Source of the DNA: Odobenus rosmarus divergens
Taxonomy: Eukaryota > Chordata > Mammalia > Carnivora > Odobenidae
Assembly: GCF_000321225.1 (NCBI RefSeq)
Contig: NW_004450663.1
Span: forward strand, 606,436 to 670,435
Direction: 5' to 3'
Length of the DNA: 64,000 nt
Below are positions 1 to 11,021 of this stretch, piece after piece (position 1 is the first letter of the stretch; each line of letters opens with the position of its first letter). The notes beneath the pieces are model-generated. The model was not told where the DNA came from and searched no databases. It was given only the letters and a program-made list of their open reading frames with translations. Position numbers and translations under genes: made by a program.

Positions 1-589
1 AATATCATTCTCAATGGGGAAAAGCTGAGAGCTTTCCCCCTAAGGTCAGGAACGCGGCAGGGATGTCCGCTATCACCACTGCTATTCAACATAGTATTAG
101 AAGTCCTAGCCACAGCAATCAGACAACAGAAAGAAATCAAAGCATCCAAATCGGCAAAGAGGAAGTCAAACTCTCACTCTTTGCAGATGATATGATACTT
201 TATGTGGAAAACCCAAAAGACACGGCCCCAAAACTGCTAGAACTCATACAGGAATTCAGTAAAATAGCAGGATAGAAAATCAATGCACAAAAATCAGTGG
301 CATTCCTATACACCAAGAACAAGACAGAAGAGAGAGAAATTAAGGAGTCGATCCCATTTACAATTGCACCCAAAACCATAAGATACCTTGGAATAAATCT
401 AACCAAAGAGGCAAAGGATCTGTATGCAGAATGGCTAAAATTAACAAGTCAGGAAATGACAGATGTTGGTGGGGATGCGGAGAAAGGGGAATCCCTCCTA
501 CACTGTAGTGGGAATGAAAGCTGGTGCAACCACTCTGGAAAACAGTATGGAGGTTCCTCAAAAAGTTGAAAATAGAGCTACCATATGAT
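1..589 (+). pseudogene. L1 ORF2 remnant with reverse transcriptase FADD motif
   Basis: The frame from 63 to 275 encodes L1 ORF2 reverse transcriptase. The catalytic FADD box is intact at 180-191, followed by M-I-L-Y-V-E-N-P as in mammalian L1. The frame ends at a TAG (273-275) where the family normally has a codon for an aromatic residue (KINAQKS context). Homology continues in another frame from 297. Near 427 the sequence jumps from the reverse transcriptase region to the C-terminal region, beginning at AATGGCTAAAATTAAC. Near 589 it jumps again into the 3' UTR. No functional product is possible. Confidence 0.92.
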
Positions 590-623
590 GGTTGATGCTG
601 TAAAGTAGGATCTTGGCAACCAT
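590..623. other. Filler DNA at an L1 deletion junction
   Basis: Between the last recognisable ORF2 bases (to about 589) and the 3' UTR (resuming at ACCATAAGAGACGATGG) lies sequence found in no other L1 copy here. Positions 601-623 are identical over 23 bases to 6134-6156, which is native sequence of a diverged L2 element. The last five bases (ACCAT) also belong to the L1 3' UTR, giving a microhomology join. See findings. Confidence 0.8.
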
Positions 624-832
624 AAGAGACGATGGTCTCTGAAAAACAAACCTAGGGTTCTAGAGGGGAGGGTTTGGGGGAATGGGTTAGCCTGGTGATG
701 GGTATTAAATAGGGCATGTTCTGCGTGGAACACTGGGTATACACAAACAATGAATCATGGAACACTACAACAAAAACTAATGATGTAATATATGGTGATT
801 AACATAACAATAAAAAAATTTAAAGAAAAAAA

Positions 833-3469
833 ATGTCCATGAGCAAGTATCCTGTATACCCAGATAATCCAGCAAAGTATTTGTTTTTCATTTTCTTTAA
901 AGAATGTGTATATTTTTCTGTAGTTTTCACTTGACTCTTTGTAGTGATACTCATAAAGAATTTAGGAGTTGAATTGAAAACATAGAAGAAAATTGAAATT
1001 GGCATAAAGCTAAATGAATATACATAAGCTTTTAAGATGTCCTTATTAGCAATGTGCCTTTCTGGTTCCTCAATTGCTTAATGAGTTATATTTACTGCCA
1101 TTGTAGAAAGGGGCCAGGGTACTGAGTTACAGGGAAAAGCACTCCCAGGATATGAGGAAACTTTGCCCTTTGAATAACTGTTATACTTTTTAAAAATGCA
1201 GAGTTTGATAACACATTGTTCTGCTTTGCCTGGTCTTTCTTCTTCTGTAAGGTGAAGGCACATTATAAACATCATCCTGTAATGATCCTATTATTCCCAA
1301 AGCCGACTCCCACCTCACTCTCAGGAAAAAGATTTGAATATTTGAAGAAGCATGACAAAAGAAATATTTTGGTCAGTCTATGACTCCAATTGTATTTCCT
1401 GAAGTTTAATTTAGTTCATTTTTAGCTTTGTAAAACTGAAGGAGGGATATTGTTTTGCCCACCTTCATTTTTTTTCATCTCTTTGAGGTATAAGTACATA
1501 AAGATGCTTATAAAGACAAAATGGACACTTGAAAAAATGGAAGGTAAAGAGCATGGGGAAAGTCCACGGAGAAAATGAACTCAATTTATGTGGTTGCTGG
1601 TTTGAGGACCAACTGTTTTGCCAAGATCTTAGCTCAGCCATAAATAAACTAGAGCACATTCAGGAGAGGAGCAAGAACCCATAAGCTAAGCCCTGGTGGG
1701 AATCCCATACTTTTATACGCTTTCATCTCCCCATAAGTGTTTCAAGGTTCTTGGGCAAGCTTTCATTTGTTACCCTGGGGGCCTTCTCTATACTAGTTGT
1801 GAGTTGTAAGGGCTTTGGGATTTGATTGGGCAGGAACAGAGAGGGAATTGCTGATCATGGACTCTGCCAACCAGTGAATTAGGGATCACCCTGAAAGACA
1901 GGTGTTCTGAACCCTTATCCAAAGAAGGGCACTTGTGAAGGCAGCAAAGCTAAGTGAACCTATGAAGGTTACCAGCTACAGTACAGTGAAGGAGAATCAT
2001 CCAAAATGAGGTGAAGGGTGATGTCCTACTTCCAGACTCCATCCAGAAGAAAGATAACTAAGTAGACATATTCTAAGTGTATACATATTCTAGACATGGC
2101 TTATCCCTTTAATGTGAAATAAGATTCCTAGTTACTCCTGCTGGCTTGACAGGCAGACTCTCAGTTAACTATTCTGGCATCTGAATTACTTACTTATATG
2201 CTAAGGAGAAACTGTGTCTGGGAAACAAGGTTCACTTAATGAATGTGTTCAGCAATAAAAATGTAATTACATTTTGTCCAGCTTCATTTATCTACATTAC
2301 GTTGACATCTATAACAAATATATACAAGGTATGGGTAATATTGTACAAGGTGCCTCTATGTGTATAAAATAAGTGTCTTCAAATTTGTTCTTACTCTTGA
2401 GCGCTGTGTTCTCATCTTACTCACTGCTTTCTCAATAGTCTAGAATTTTGTCTGATCTTTAGCAGGAGCTCAGAAGTGGCATTCTCCTCTATGTTCACCT
2501 CTCCTAAACACTGCATAATCGATTTCCAGATGAGTATTATGGATTCAGAGGAAGACCAAATTGGTTTAATAACAGAAAACTAATCCTAGCACAGCACTTG
2601 CCAGGATTGGTTGTCAGGATAATTCTTTTCTATACCACTCTGGGACTGTCCCTGACAGCTGTGTTGTCTGAGAAACTTTGGAGTTCTTAATTTTAATTCC
2701 TGGACCCTTTGAATCCTCACTTCAGCAATATTCATTTCAATTTTTGATGACTAGCAAAAATCCTTTGATTTCTGGACCTGTCTAAATACTTTCTGTTGTA
2801 ATGGTATCATCTGAAAACTACATTGTAAGTGCTTAACACGTCCATCCATCACAGCATGCATTGCTGGACACAAATTCTGAGTCATTAAACAAGTAATTGT
2901 CCTGCTAGACTTATGTTATACTTAACGTTTGTTCTGGGTCCTTTCGGCACATCTCAACTTAATATGTTAAATTTCAAATAATCTCCCAACCTCTTAAAGA
3001 ATGAAAAATATGTAAATATATATGAGCAGATCTGCAAGGGGAAACGTGGACAGTAACAAAAAAACCTGGTTTAGAGCAGAGGTCCTGTTTCTGCAGTCGA
3101 TGTAGATTCTCTCAAATGACTACCCATTGTCAGAAGAGATCAGCAGTTTTTGTTGATACTGTCCATGTGAAAATTTGGCATCTGCATATTTTTCTAGTTA
3201 AAGAAATAATCTTAGAGCACTAATTTACTCTAATGATATAGGCATCATTTGGCTTCACAAAAACAAACAAACAAACAAAACTGAGCAAAGGTCCATTTCT
3301 TATTTATGGGATACAATATATAGAATTCAGTCGCGATGTTCACTGAAGTTTAAAAAAAGAATTCAAATGAATGTAAAGCACAAGGACACTGTCACAAGGG
3401 CTCTTTGCCCTCAATGGAAATTTGAATTTAATTACAAATGATATCTATATGAATTTTCTGTAAACATTC
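833..3469. other. Unassigned AT-rich DNA, no gene recognised
   Basis: I see no gene and no repeat I can name with confidence. A short (CAAA)n run lies at about 3262-3281. The frames on the minus strand at 820-1005, 1078-1275 and 1465-1659 are short and resemble no family I know. Confidence 0.6.
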
Positions 3470-3700
3470 AGAAAAGCACTCAGCCTTGTTTCTTTCATTT
3501 CTATAACACTTCTACATCTTATTTGTATTCTATTATTGTTTGAACTAAATCCTTTTCCAATTATTTGTTTATCAATCTTTCTCTCCCACTAGAAAGATGT
3601 TTAGGACAGCAAACAACACAATTGTTTCTATATCCCTAGGATCCAGTCCAGTGGCTTTCAAGCATATGTGAATATTATATGTGTTGAATTAATTGAATTG
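3470..3700 (+). mobile_element. L2 LINE 3' end, degraded
   Basis: The order of weakly conserved blocks matches the L2 3' terminus: a CTAGAAAGATG...AGG block in place of the 'actagactgtgagctcc' block, then a 'ttgtttctatatccctag' block, then a 'gtgttgaattaattgaattg' ending in place of the usual GTTGAATGAATG tail. Ancient and non-coding. Confidence 0.6.
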
Positions 3701-3959
3701 CTATCTCTTTCCTACAGTTGGGATTACCTCACTTCCCCCGGATACCAATTGTACTACCTATTTTTTCTCTGCAGATCTCAAAGCACCTCAATTCAGTAAC
3801 AACAAAGATAGTGTTTGATCATATAGTATGTATTGTGCTTTAGCTCAACTCAGTTGATTGATTGATCTAATCATTCACTTATTAATTCATCTAATAATCA
3901 GATATTCCAGAGTTTTCATTTTTTAAAGAACCGGAGATGCAGCTGGTCTATAACTTTTC

Positions 3960-4085
3960 ATTTCTAAAAATTCCTATTCCAGTGTTAAGTACAGGCACTA
4001 GTTGTGTAAATCTGGTCAATTTACTTAATACTCTCAGTTTCTACTCTTACGAAATGGAGATCCAGCAACATATTATATATAGTAA
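3960..4085 (+). mobile_element. MIR SINE fragment
   Basis: The block GTTGTGTAAATCTGGTCAA followed by a CTCAGTTTCT...AATGGAGAT block matches the MIR core ('tgtgaccttgggcaagtca' to 'cctcatctgtaaaatgg'). Only the core survives. The bases between here and the SINE at 4585 are unassigned. Confidence 0.5.
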
Positions 4086-4572
4086 CTCATTATTATATAA
4101 ATGAGTTCTGAAGTGTAGCCATGGAGTAAGTACTCTAACTGTTGTTGTTATATTAGCTGACCAATAAAATCATGCCAACCTGCCTGGGATTACATACTTC
4201 ATGACTAGAGAGAAAGAATTTTAACTATAGTAATTTAAGGAAAATTTCTCTATTTTCTGAAGTTCATAAAGGGGATTTTTTTTTCTTTTATAACCAGAGA
4301 ATAATTTCAAAGATAAAAAGACAACTGCATCATCTATGGTGATGTATTTAAACTCAATTATGAGGAATGAATGAGTGGATGAATGAATAAATCCATGTAT
4401 ATAGTAAGTTATGAGTGCACTGAAATGTTTTATTCTTAAACATATTGCCATGATTCTTTAGACTTTCTGAGGTGGGAACTAAATGGCCAATCCAGCTTCA
4501 CTTGGTCTGGTTTGTTTCAGTTATGTTTACCTGAACTTCAGAACTCATACTTACAGTGGCTTTTAATACCTT

Positions 4573-4787
4573 TAAATTGTTCTTCTTTTTTTTAAAAAAA
4601 ATGTTTTATTTATTTATTCATGAGAGTCAGAGAAAGAGAGAGAGAGGCGTAGGCAGAGGGAGAAGCAGGCTCCCCGCGGAGCAGGGAGCCCAATGCGGGA
4701 CTCGATCCCAGGACCCTGGGATCATGACCTGAGCCAAAGGCAGACGCTTAAACATCTGAGCCACCCAGGCACCCCTAAATTGTTCTT
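4573..4787 (-). mobile_element. CAN-SINE (tRNA-Lys derived) with 12-bp TSD
   Basis: A full-length carnivoran SINE lies in reverse orientation at about 4585-4775. On the plus strand it reads from the T-rich tail and TTTTATTTATTTATT, through the CT-rich body, to GAGCCACCCAGGCACCCC, the reverse complement of the tRNA-like head. The flanking direct repeat TAAATTGTTCTT is perfect at 4573-4584 and 4776-4787, showing L1-mediated insertion. The body variant (GGCGTAGGCAGAGGGAGAAG) differs from the canid-only family. Confidence 0.97.
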
Positions 4788-4934
4788 ATAGGATAAGCAA
4801 AGCTAAATTGGGCAGTTTCAAATGTCTTTATTTGAGCCATAAAAATATTTTTAGGCTTTTATTAATTTATGTGTATTTTCAACCAATTTATTTATATCTT
4901 TAAAAGAATAAACTATAGTATAATTGACAAAATA

Positions 4935-5135
4935 CAGGACTAGGAGAGAGTCTAAAAGCTCAACTTAGTGTCCTAAATCTACAACTTCCTCACTGTGTTC
5001 ACCTTGAGCAAGTCATCTGACTTCTCTGAATCTTCTTGTCCTCATTTGAAAATATGCTGTGCAGAAAAAAAATAGAAAAGGTAATTAGAGTGCCTCATGC
5101 ACTGTTTGGTATAATAGATGTTCTGTAAAGGTTAT
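4935..5135 (+). mobile_element. MIR SINE
   Basis: MIR landmarks appear in order: CCTTGAGCAAGTCATCTGACTTC, then TCTGAATCTTCTTGTCCTCATTTGAAAAT, then GTAATTAGAGTGCCTCATGCAC. Divergence is high, as expected for a mammalian-wide element. Confidence 0.75.
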
Positions 5136-5744
5136 CCATCTCTCCCCCCTAACCCTGAATTTTCTCTGTCTTGGAGGTGATTTATCTACTCAAAATAGAA
5201 CAATGACTTTTCATTACTTTTATTTGAAATCCCAGCATTTTTTCCATAGAAGCTGAATAACGGGTATCATTGGCAGCCATGCTTTATTAAAATTTTGTAT
5301 TTGAAAATCATGCAAGATCCTTGAAAACATCTAATTCCATGTTCCTTCTAGAACTTTAATCATCATTGACATAGCCTGGCAGCCTGATCATACACATTTT
5401 TTCTAGAACATCTCCATTTTCTCTTTCCATAGATGTTGCATTTTAATTCTATTCATCTTTGCTAAGATCTGAAGTTTCTCTCCCAGAGTTTGTATCCACT
5501 GATTTCACCCTGACTCCTTGTGTACCCATATAACAAGTCTGAACTCTCTTTATATGTCAACTCTTACCACTTATCATCCATCTGGCCCACTGCCCTCCTC
5601 AAGTTCTTACCCCTCAGAGGAAGCCTCTAACTTCCTCTAAGGTTTGAAATAAGTCATTTACTATCTTCACATACTCCATGTATTTAGCTAAAAATATAGG
5701 TCATGATATCTCCTTTTCTTGGTTGTGAGGAATAAATGAAATGA
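5136..5744. other. Unassigned DNA with a short MIR-like scrap
   Basis: No gene recognised. A GTGAGGAATAAATGAAATGATAAT scrap at about 5715-5743 resembles the MIR 3' half. The rest, including a CT-rich stretch at 5480-5640, I cannot assign. Confidence 0.5.
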
Positions 5745-6156
5745 TAATACCATTCAACAAATATTAGCATCTTCCATATACCAGGTGTTAGTCTAGAAAC
5801 TAGGGATGGAAGAGTGGATAAAATATACAAATTCTCTGCTGTCATCAGCTTACTTACTTATGGGAATGCAGAGAATACACAACCTATAGTGTAGTGTAGA
5901 AAATTAGTAAAACAGGTAATAGATGAATAAGGACTGATAAGTGCTCAGAAGAAAAACAGAGTAGAAAGCTATATGAAATATTGGGGCACCGGTGTTAAAT
6001 TTTAGATAGGGAGTACAAAGATGACTTAGGAGAAAGGCAATATTTTAAGAGACCTGGAAGACCTTGGGAAGGAACTAGTGGATCTGGGGAGAAAGAACAT
6101 TTCAGGCAGTTGGAACAGAGAGCGTGGAAGCCTTAAAGTAGGATCTTGGCAACCAT
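5745..6156 (-). mobile_element. L2 LINE fragment, reverse orientation
   Basis: The plus strand reads as the reverse complement of L2: CATTCAACAAATATTAGCAT, a 'ccaggtgttagtctag' block, 'gataagtgctcagaag', 'gacctggaagacc', and 'gaacatttcaggcagttggaacag'. The terminal part (6134-6156) still aligns with the L2 consensus around 'ggccctgaggcaggagcttggc'. This shows it is native L2 and therefore the likely donor of the identical 23 bases at 601-623. Confidence 0.8.
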
Positions 6157-8540
6157 CTCTCTTGCTGTAAAAATCAATAAATATTAATATCTGTTTTTCT
6201 ACAGCAATATTTTTAATTTAACCCAGTGGCCTCCGAATTTTCATTGATCTTACCTAATTATCAAACTTAGATGGCTTATCCCAAAATATTTGCGTTATGT
6301 ATTTCTTTACTTGCTTAAAATTTATATACATGTACTATTATACCAATATAGTACATATGGCATAAAATAAAAGCAAAGCAAAATAGAAATAGATGAGAAA
6401 ACAGATACATAAATAGACATTCTAATATTGTCTTCTAAACTCAGAAATATCTCCTTACAAACTCTAAATGCCAAACTCTAGCCCAATGGATATAGTTACA
6501 ATACTTCACCACCTTCATCTTTTTCTATCTTTTTTACTCTTGGAACTATCATTACACATGTTTCTTTAAGTTTTTCAAGATTAATCATGAGAAGTGGGAT
6601 AACTGAAAAATTTTACCATTGACTCCCCAGGGTAAAATCTGATTCTCATTCCTCTATTCTTTTTCTCTAAAACATCAAACACAACACTATATAAAGAGTG
6701 AGTCTTACCTTCAAATCAGAATTTATGAATTAGGCTATTAACACATCAAACATTCCTTCTCCTTATTGAAAGTCCACATGCCTGAGAGAACTAGGTGAGT
6801 GTTACAGAAGGGACTTCTTATTTTCTCTTTACAATCAAGTGCAATGGATTCGATTAAGAATTGATATTTCTCTAGAGAGATCGCTTGATGGCAGGTATTT
6901 TGACCTGTCGTGTTTCAAGGAGAGGGATAAAATATGAAGGAGTCAAATTTTGCCCAAGGTCACCTTTTGAATCAGAAATAAATCTAAATTTGTGGGTTAC
7001 AGGTCTATATTTTGACCCCCCTCCAAATGGATAGATTTATAAGATATTGTCCATGGAAAGCCAGTAAAATTTAAAGAAATGACTTTATGAAAGAATGACT
7101 ACCCTGAAAATTTCTCTTTTTAAATATTTGCAAAATGTTGTCAGAGAAAAGCACAAGAGAAACCAGAAGAGAGCCTCCTAAAGAACCCCAGTGAGGACAA
7201 GTGCTTAGAAAAACATTTTTCTGGAGATATCCTGTTGCCCATATTATAACTGAGCCACAACTGGAAGCCTACTCCCCCAAATGGTCTGAACTTATTTTAT
7301 CAAATTGGGGGCAATTCACCAAAAAAATGAAATGTGAATGATTTTTATGTCCTCAAGAGTCACATAAAAAGTCAGAACCATCTTTCCTTTTCAAAACTGA
7401 CAGAAAGGAAGAGGCTAACAGCGACCGATTGCTACCTACAGCTGACCATATTTCAACTATAAATTCCTTTAACCATCAAAACAAATTTGAGAGTAAAAAT
7501 GTGTTATTCACATCTAGAGATGAGAAAACTGGAGCCAAAAAAGTTAAGTACATTGTGCTCAGAGTCATTTAATGACTTCGTGGTGCTTTGTCTGCTCCCC
7601 AGAATATTCAAATAGATACACCCATGTTTTTTTTTCCTTATCTATATTTGCTGTCTTTTAATTTGACATTTTTACTTAAAATTCTTCCTTCTTCCTGATA
7701 ATAATTTTTAAAAACTGGCTGCAAAATAAATTGTCCTCTTCAGGGTTTTCAGATGAAGTATGTCTCCCAAACTTAAATGGATCACTGACAAACATGATTT
7801 TACTATAGAAAAAGCTCAAAACCAGAAGGTGAACATACCATTTTGTCACCTAAATCATATTTGGGGCCCATTTTACTTTCACTACTATCCAGTAACAGAG
7901 CTCATTAGACTAGGCCAGTTGACATAATGAGATATAATTATCCTTCCCAATTGTTCATTTAAAATTGTAACTGCAACTCAAACTACTGTACAATTTAAAA
8001 AAAAATCATAACATATAATTGTCACCTTTCAACATGTCCATATTATAAAGTGGGGATTTTTTTTCTTAACTCATGTGTATTTTTTAACCCTAAAATCCCT
8101 TTGTCACTCAAATAAAACTTTTTTGTTTTTGATTTATGCTTTTGATAACATATGGTCCTCATTCAGTTTGATAACCACACTCGAAAAAGCCACCCATGTC
8201 TAAAATGTCTATGCAAACAAAATCAACATGTTTTGGTACCTTAACACACGGGTCTATAGAAACAATTTATCCAGCATTCATCGTTTTGCTTAGGCCAGAC
8301 ACATAAATAATTTACCTATAATATTCCTTTACTTATCCTATATTTGGGGGAGTTGATAAACATAGGATGTAGGTTTTCAAGAAATGGATTCTGGAATTGC
8401 TTGTTAAGGATTTGATGCATTGGCAAGGGCTACAAAAGGATGACAAAAATAGAAGCTTCAACATATGATAGTGAATAAATAATTGAGTTTAGAGAAATGA
8501 AGGTTTTCCAGTGAATGGTACATATAGTCAGAAAGGTAAC
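6157..8540. other. Unassigned AT-rich DNA
   Basis: About 2.4 kb without a gene, a recognisable repeat or a significant open frame. Confidence 0.6.
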
Positions 8541-8963
8541 TTCATTAGTTGGCTAGAACTGCTGTAACAAAGCACTACACAACGAGTAACTTAAACCACA
8601 AGAATGCATTGTCTCACAGTTCTGGAGGCTGGAAGTCCCAGATTAAGATTTTGGCCAGGTTGCTTCCTTGTGAAATATGTGAGGAAGAATCTGTGTGTCT
8701 CTCTTGTAGCTTCTGTTGCTTTGCTGGCAATCTTTGGTGTTCCTTGGTATTTAGAAGTATAACTCTGACCTCTACCTTTATCTTCATATGGTGTTCTGCC
8801 TATGTGTGTGTGTCTCTGCATCCAAATTTTCCCTTCTCCTTTCACCAGTCACGTTGGATTAAGAGCTCATCCATAGCCCAAATTGGACTAGATCTTCATC
8901 TTAACTAACTACAACATCAAATAAAGGCACATGCTGAAGACCTGGGGGTTAGGACTTCAACAA
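8541..8963 (-). mobile_element. MLT1-type LTR (ERVL-MaLR), solo
   Basis: The plus strand starts ATTAGTTGGCTAGAACTGCTGTAACAA, the reverse complement of the MLT1 3' end. It continues through 'tctcacagttctggaggctggaagtcc' and 'caccagtcacgttggattaag' to 'ctgggggttaggacttcaacaa', the reverse complement of the MLT1 5' end. It is a solo LTR with no internal region. A 119-codon frame at 8549-8908 lies within it and is a chance frame. Confidence 0.88.
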
Positions 8964-9212
8964 TAAATTCAATTCAATTTATTAGATTAACTTAATGTTT
9001 TACTGTATGGATAGCTCTCTGAAGAATAAAATATAACAAAAGGAACATCTTTGTTCTCAAGGAGGTTGTGTTGAGGCTAAGAAGAACACAGTTTGATATT
9101 TAATTCACTAGTTTTGAACTTCTCTTTTAATGTACAAAGTTATGGCTATATGTCTGTGATTTTTTCTTTTTGATTTTATTCAAGCTAAATTTATGGGAAT
9201 AATTCATAGGTG

Positions 9213-9465
9213 GCATTTTATATTTCTTTTAATTAATTAATTAATTAATTTATTTTTTAAAGATTTTATTTATTTATTTGACAGAGAGAGACACAGTGAG
9301 AGAGGGAACACAAGCAGCGGGGGGTGAGAGAGGGAGAAGCAGGCTTCCCGCCGAGCAGGGAGCCTGATGTGGGGCTCAATCCCAGGACCCTGGGATCATG
9401 ACCTGAGCCGAAGGCAGACGCTTAACGACTGAGCCACCCAGGCACCCCAGCATTTTATATTTCTT
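9213..9465 (-). mobile_element. CAN-SINE with 16-bp TSD and an AATT-repeat tail
   Basis: The SINE is at about 9229-9449, reverse orientation, ending at GAGCCACCCAGGCACCCC. The direct repeat GCATTTTATATTTCTT is perfect at 9213-9228 and 9450-9465. The oligo(A) tail, read here as T and A, has become an (AATT)n microsatellite at 9228-9252. The body variant, with GGCTTCCCGCCGAGCAGG and AGAGAGACACAGTGAGAG, is the type common in bears and pinnipeds. Confidence 0.97.
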
Positions 9466-10813
9466 ATTAAATCATATCCGGAGGCATATGATGTTAGTTG
9501 GCTCCATTCTTATCAGTCCTGATTTTAATATCTCAGGGAAGGTAAGTTTGTTGATTTTTTTATTTGTTTGATCTTTCAATTAATGGAAATTGTATTAACA
9601 TTTCCCACTATTATAGTATAATTATCTATTCTTTTTGTAGAAAGATCAATTTTATTATTTTATCTATATTATTAATTATATCAAAAATTTTAATGTATTT
9701 GGTAATATTTGTTGTTCTAAATATTTTACCTCTTTTTAATATAGCTATTTCATCATCCTGTTGGTTAGTATATGACAGACATCTTTTCCGTTTGTTAGAT
9801 TTTCTACTGGTCTCTTCTAGAAAGTTAGTTTCATTATTTTGGAATTTTAATGTGAAAGTTACTTTGTCTTCCAATTGACAATAATTATCCACCATCTATG
9901 GTTTCTTTCATCAGTCTAATGGCTCCCCCACATCCTTACCTACCTATCATCTATCATCTCTATCTACCATCACCATCTGTCTGTCTATATTTTGGAGGTG
10001 ATCACTCTTTTTCTCTCTACCTATTTTAGAATCTTCCTTTTCTTCTTCTCTCCCTCTCTCTTCTTCTTTTACATCTTGAGATGTATCACATCCATGTTCT
10101 CTCAGTGATATACCTTAATATATTTTTATATTATTTTTATATTTAGTTTAGTACATTGGAGGGCTCTTCAGATGTTTAGTTTGCCATACATATGTAAATG
10201 GAAGTTTCTCTCTTTTGTATCTAATTTTTTGTGCTCTTTTCTCTCTTTTTCCTTCTTAAGAGTTTTGAATGTGTACTATGCTTGTTCACATTTTATTATA
10301 TTTTCTTGGATTGAGTTTTGTTCTTTCTGGACTGCTTATTTGAGTGAGGGTTGACAGGGAGGAACAGGGAAGCTTTCTCATCTCATAGGAAATACTCCAG
10401 GAGAGCTCTTTAAGGTACAGGGTTTAAAGCGTGTGAAATGGTGTAGATCTTCATTTCTTTAAGCTGATAAAATTAATCATTCCAGCGCTTTTTATAACTT
10501 GCAGGTTATTCTCCAACTTCATTTAAATTCTAAACATAGGAGGATGTGCATTTCCTAATTCATCTTATATTCTCATTTAGCCCCTAATTCCCTACTGCTT
10601 TCTGACATCAAACACCATTCAGGAAGTTTCCAAAGTGCACCTCCTTCCTTTATCCCAATCTTGTTTCAAGTAGATATTTGGTGCTGCCCCTGGATTGTGC
10701 TTTGCATTTTCTCAGCTCAACCTCTGGGTAGCACCAACCTTTTTCTCTATGTCTGATGGCACATGAAAGGAAACATAGGAGTGGGTAAGAAGACTCCCTT
10801 TTCTTCAAATGCC
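9466..10813. other. Unassigned very AT-rich DNA, perhaps old L1
   Basis: Open frames on both strands overlap at 9564-9895, as expected where AT-rich DNA happens to lack stops. The texture (repeated TTTTATTATTTTATC, TCATTATTTTGGAATTTTAATG) is like decayed reverse-strand L1, but I cannot anchor it to a motif. TCTA/CCAT-type short repeats lie at about 9940-9985 and a CT-rich run at about 10035-10072. No gene recognised. Confidence 0.4.
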
Positions 10814-11021
10814 CAGAAATTATTTGACCTTTTTTTTTAAAGATTTTATTTATTCATTTGAGACACAGAGATACAGAGAGAGAGAGAGAGAGAGAAGTAG
10901 GCTCCCCGCTGAGCCAGGAGCCCGATGCGGGGCTTGATCCCAGGACCCTGGGATCATGACCTGAGCCAAAGACAGACGCTTAACCATCTGAGCCACCCAG
11001 GCGCCCCCAGAAATTATTTGA
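10814..11021 (-). mobile_element. CAN-SINE with 14-bp TSD
   Basis: Reverse-orientation SINE at about 10828-11007, with a (GA)n run at about 10873-10895 inside the CT-rich body. The TSD CAGAAATTATTTGA is perfect at 10814-10827 and 11008-11021. The head, read from the other strand, starts GGGGGCGCCTGGGTGGCTCAG, close to the family consensus, so the copy is fairly young. Confidence 0.97.

Larger units (their letters stand above)
1..832 (+). mobile_element. Rearranged young L1 (carnivoran), 5' end outside window
   Basis: Three blocks of one L1 lie in order with material missing between them: ORF2 reverse transcriptase sequence (1 to about 427), the ORF2 C-terminal region (about 430-589), and 3' UTR (about 619-832) ending in the CATAAC...AATAAAAA type tail. 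The last two blocks are separated by about 30 bp of non-L1 filler (about 590-618). A G-rich run fitting a G-quadruplex lies at 665-686, in the usual L1 3' UTR place. Because the 5' end is outside the window, no TSD can be checked. The copy is dead: the reading frame is interrupted and two large pieces of ORF2 are gone. Confidence 0.93.

Noticed and set aside
63..275. Open frame with an intact reverse transcriptase FADD motif as a possible working enzyme
   Set aside because: It is a 70-codon piece of L1 ORF2 ending in a stop inside the domain, with most of the protein missing.
8549..8908. 119-codon frame as a small host gene
   Set aside because: It lies wholly within an MLT1 LTR and the opposite strand is open too; no recognisable protein.
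9564..9895. Overlapping long frames on both strands
   Set aside because: Very AT-rich DNA; residue composition (I, F, L, N, K) is that of random translation and no motif is seen.
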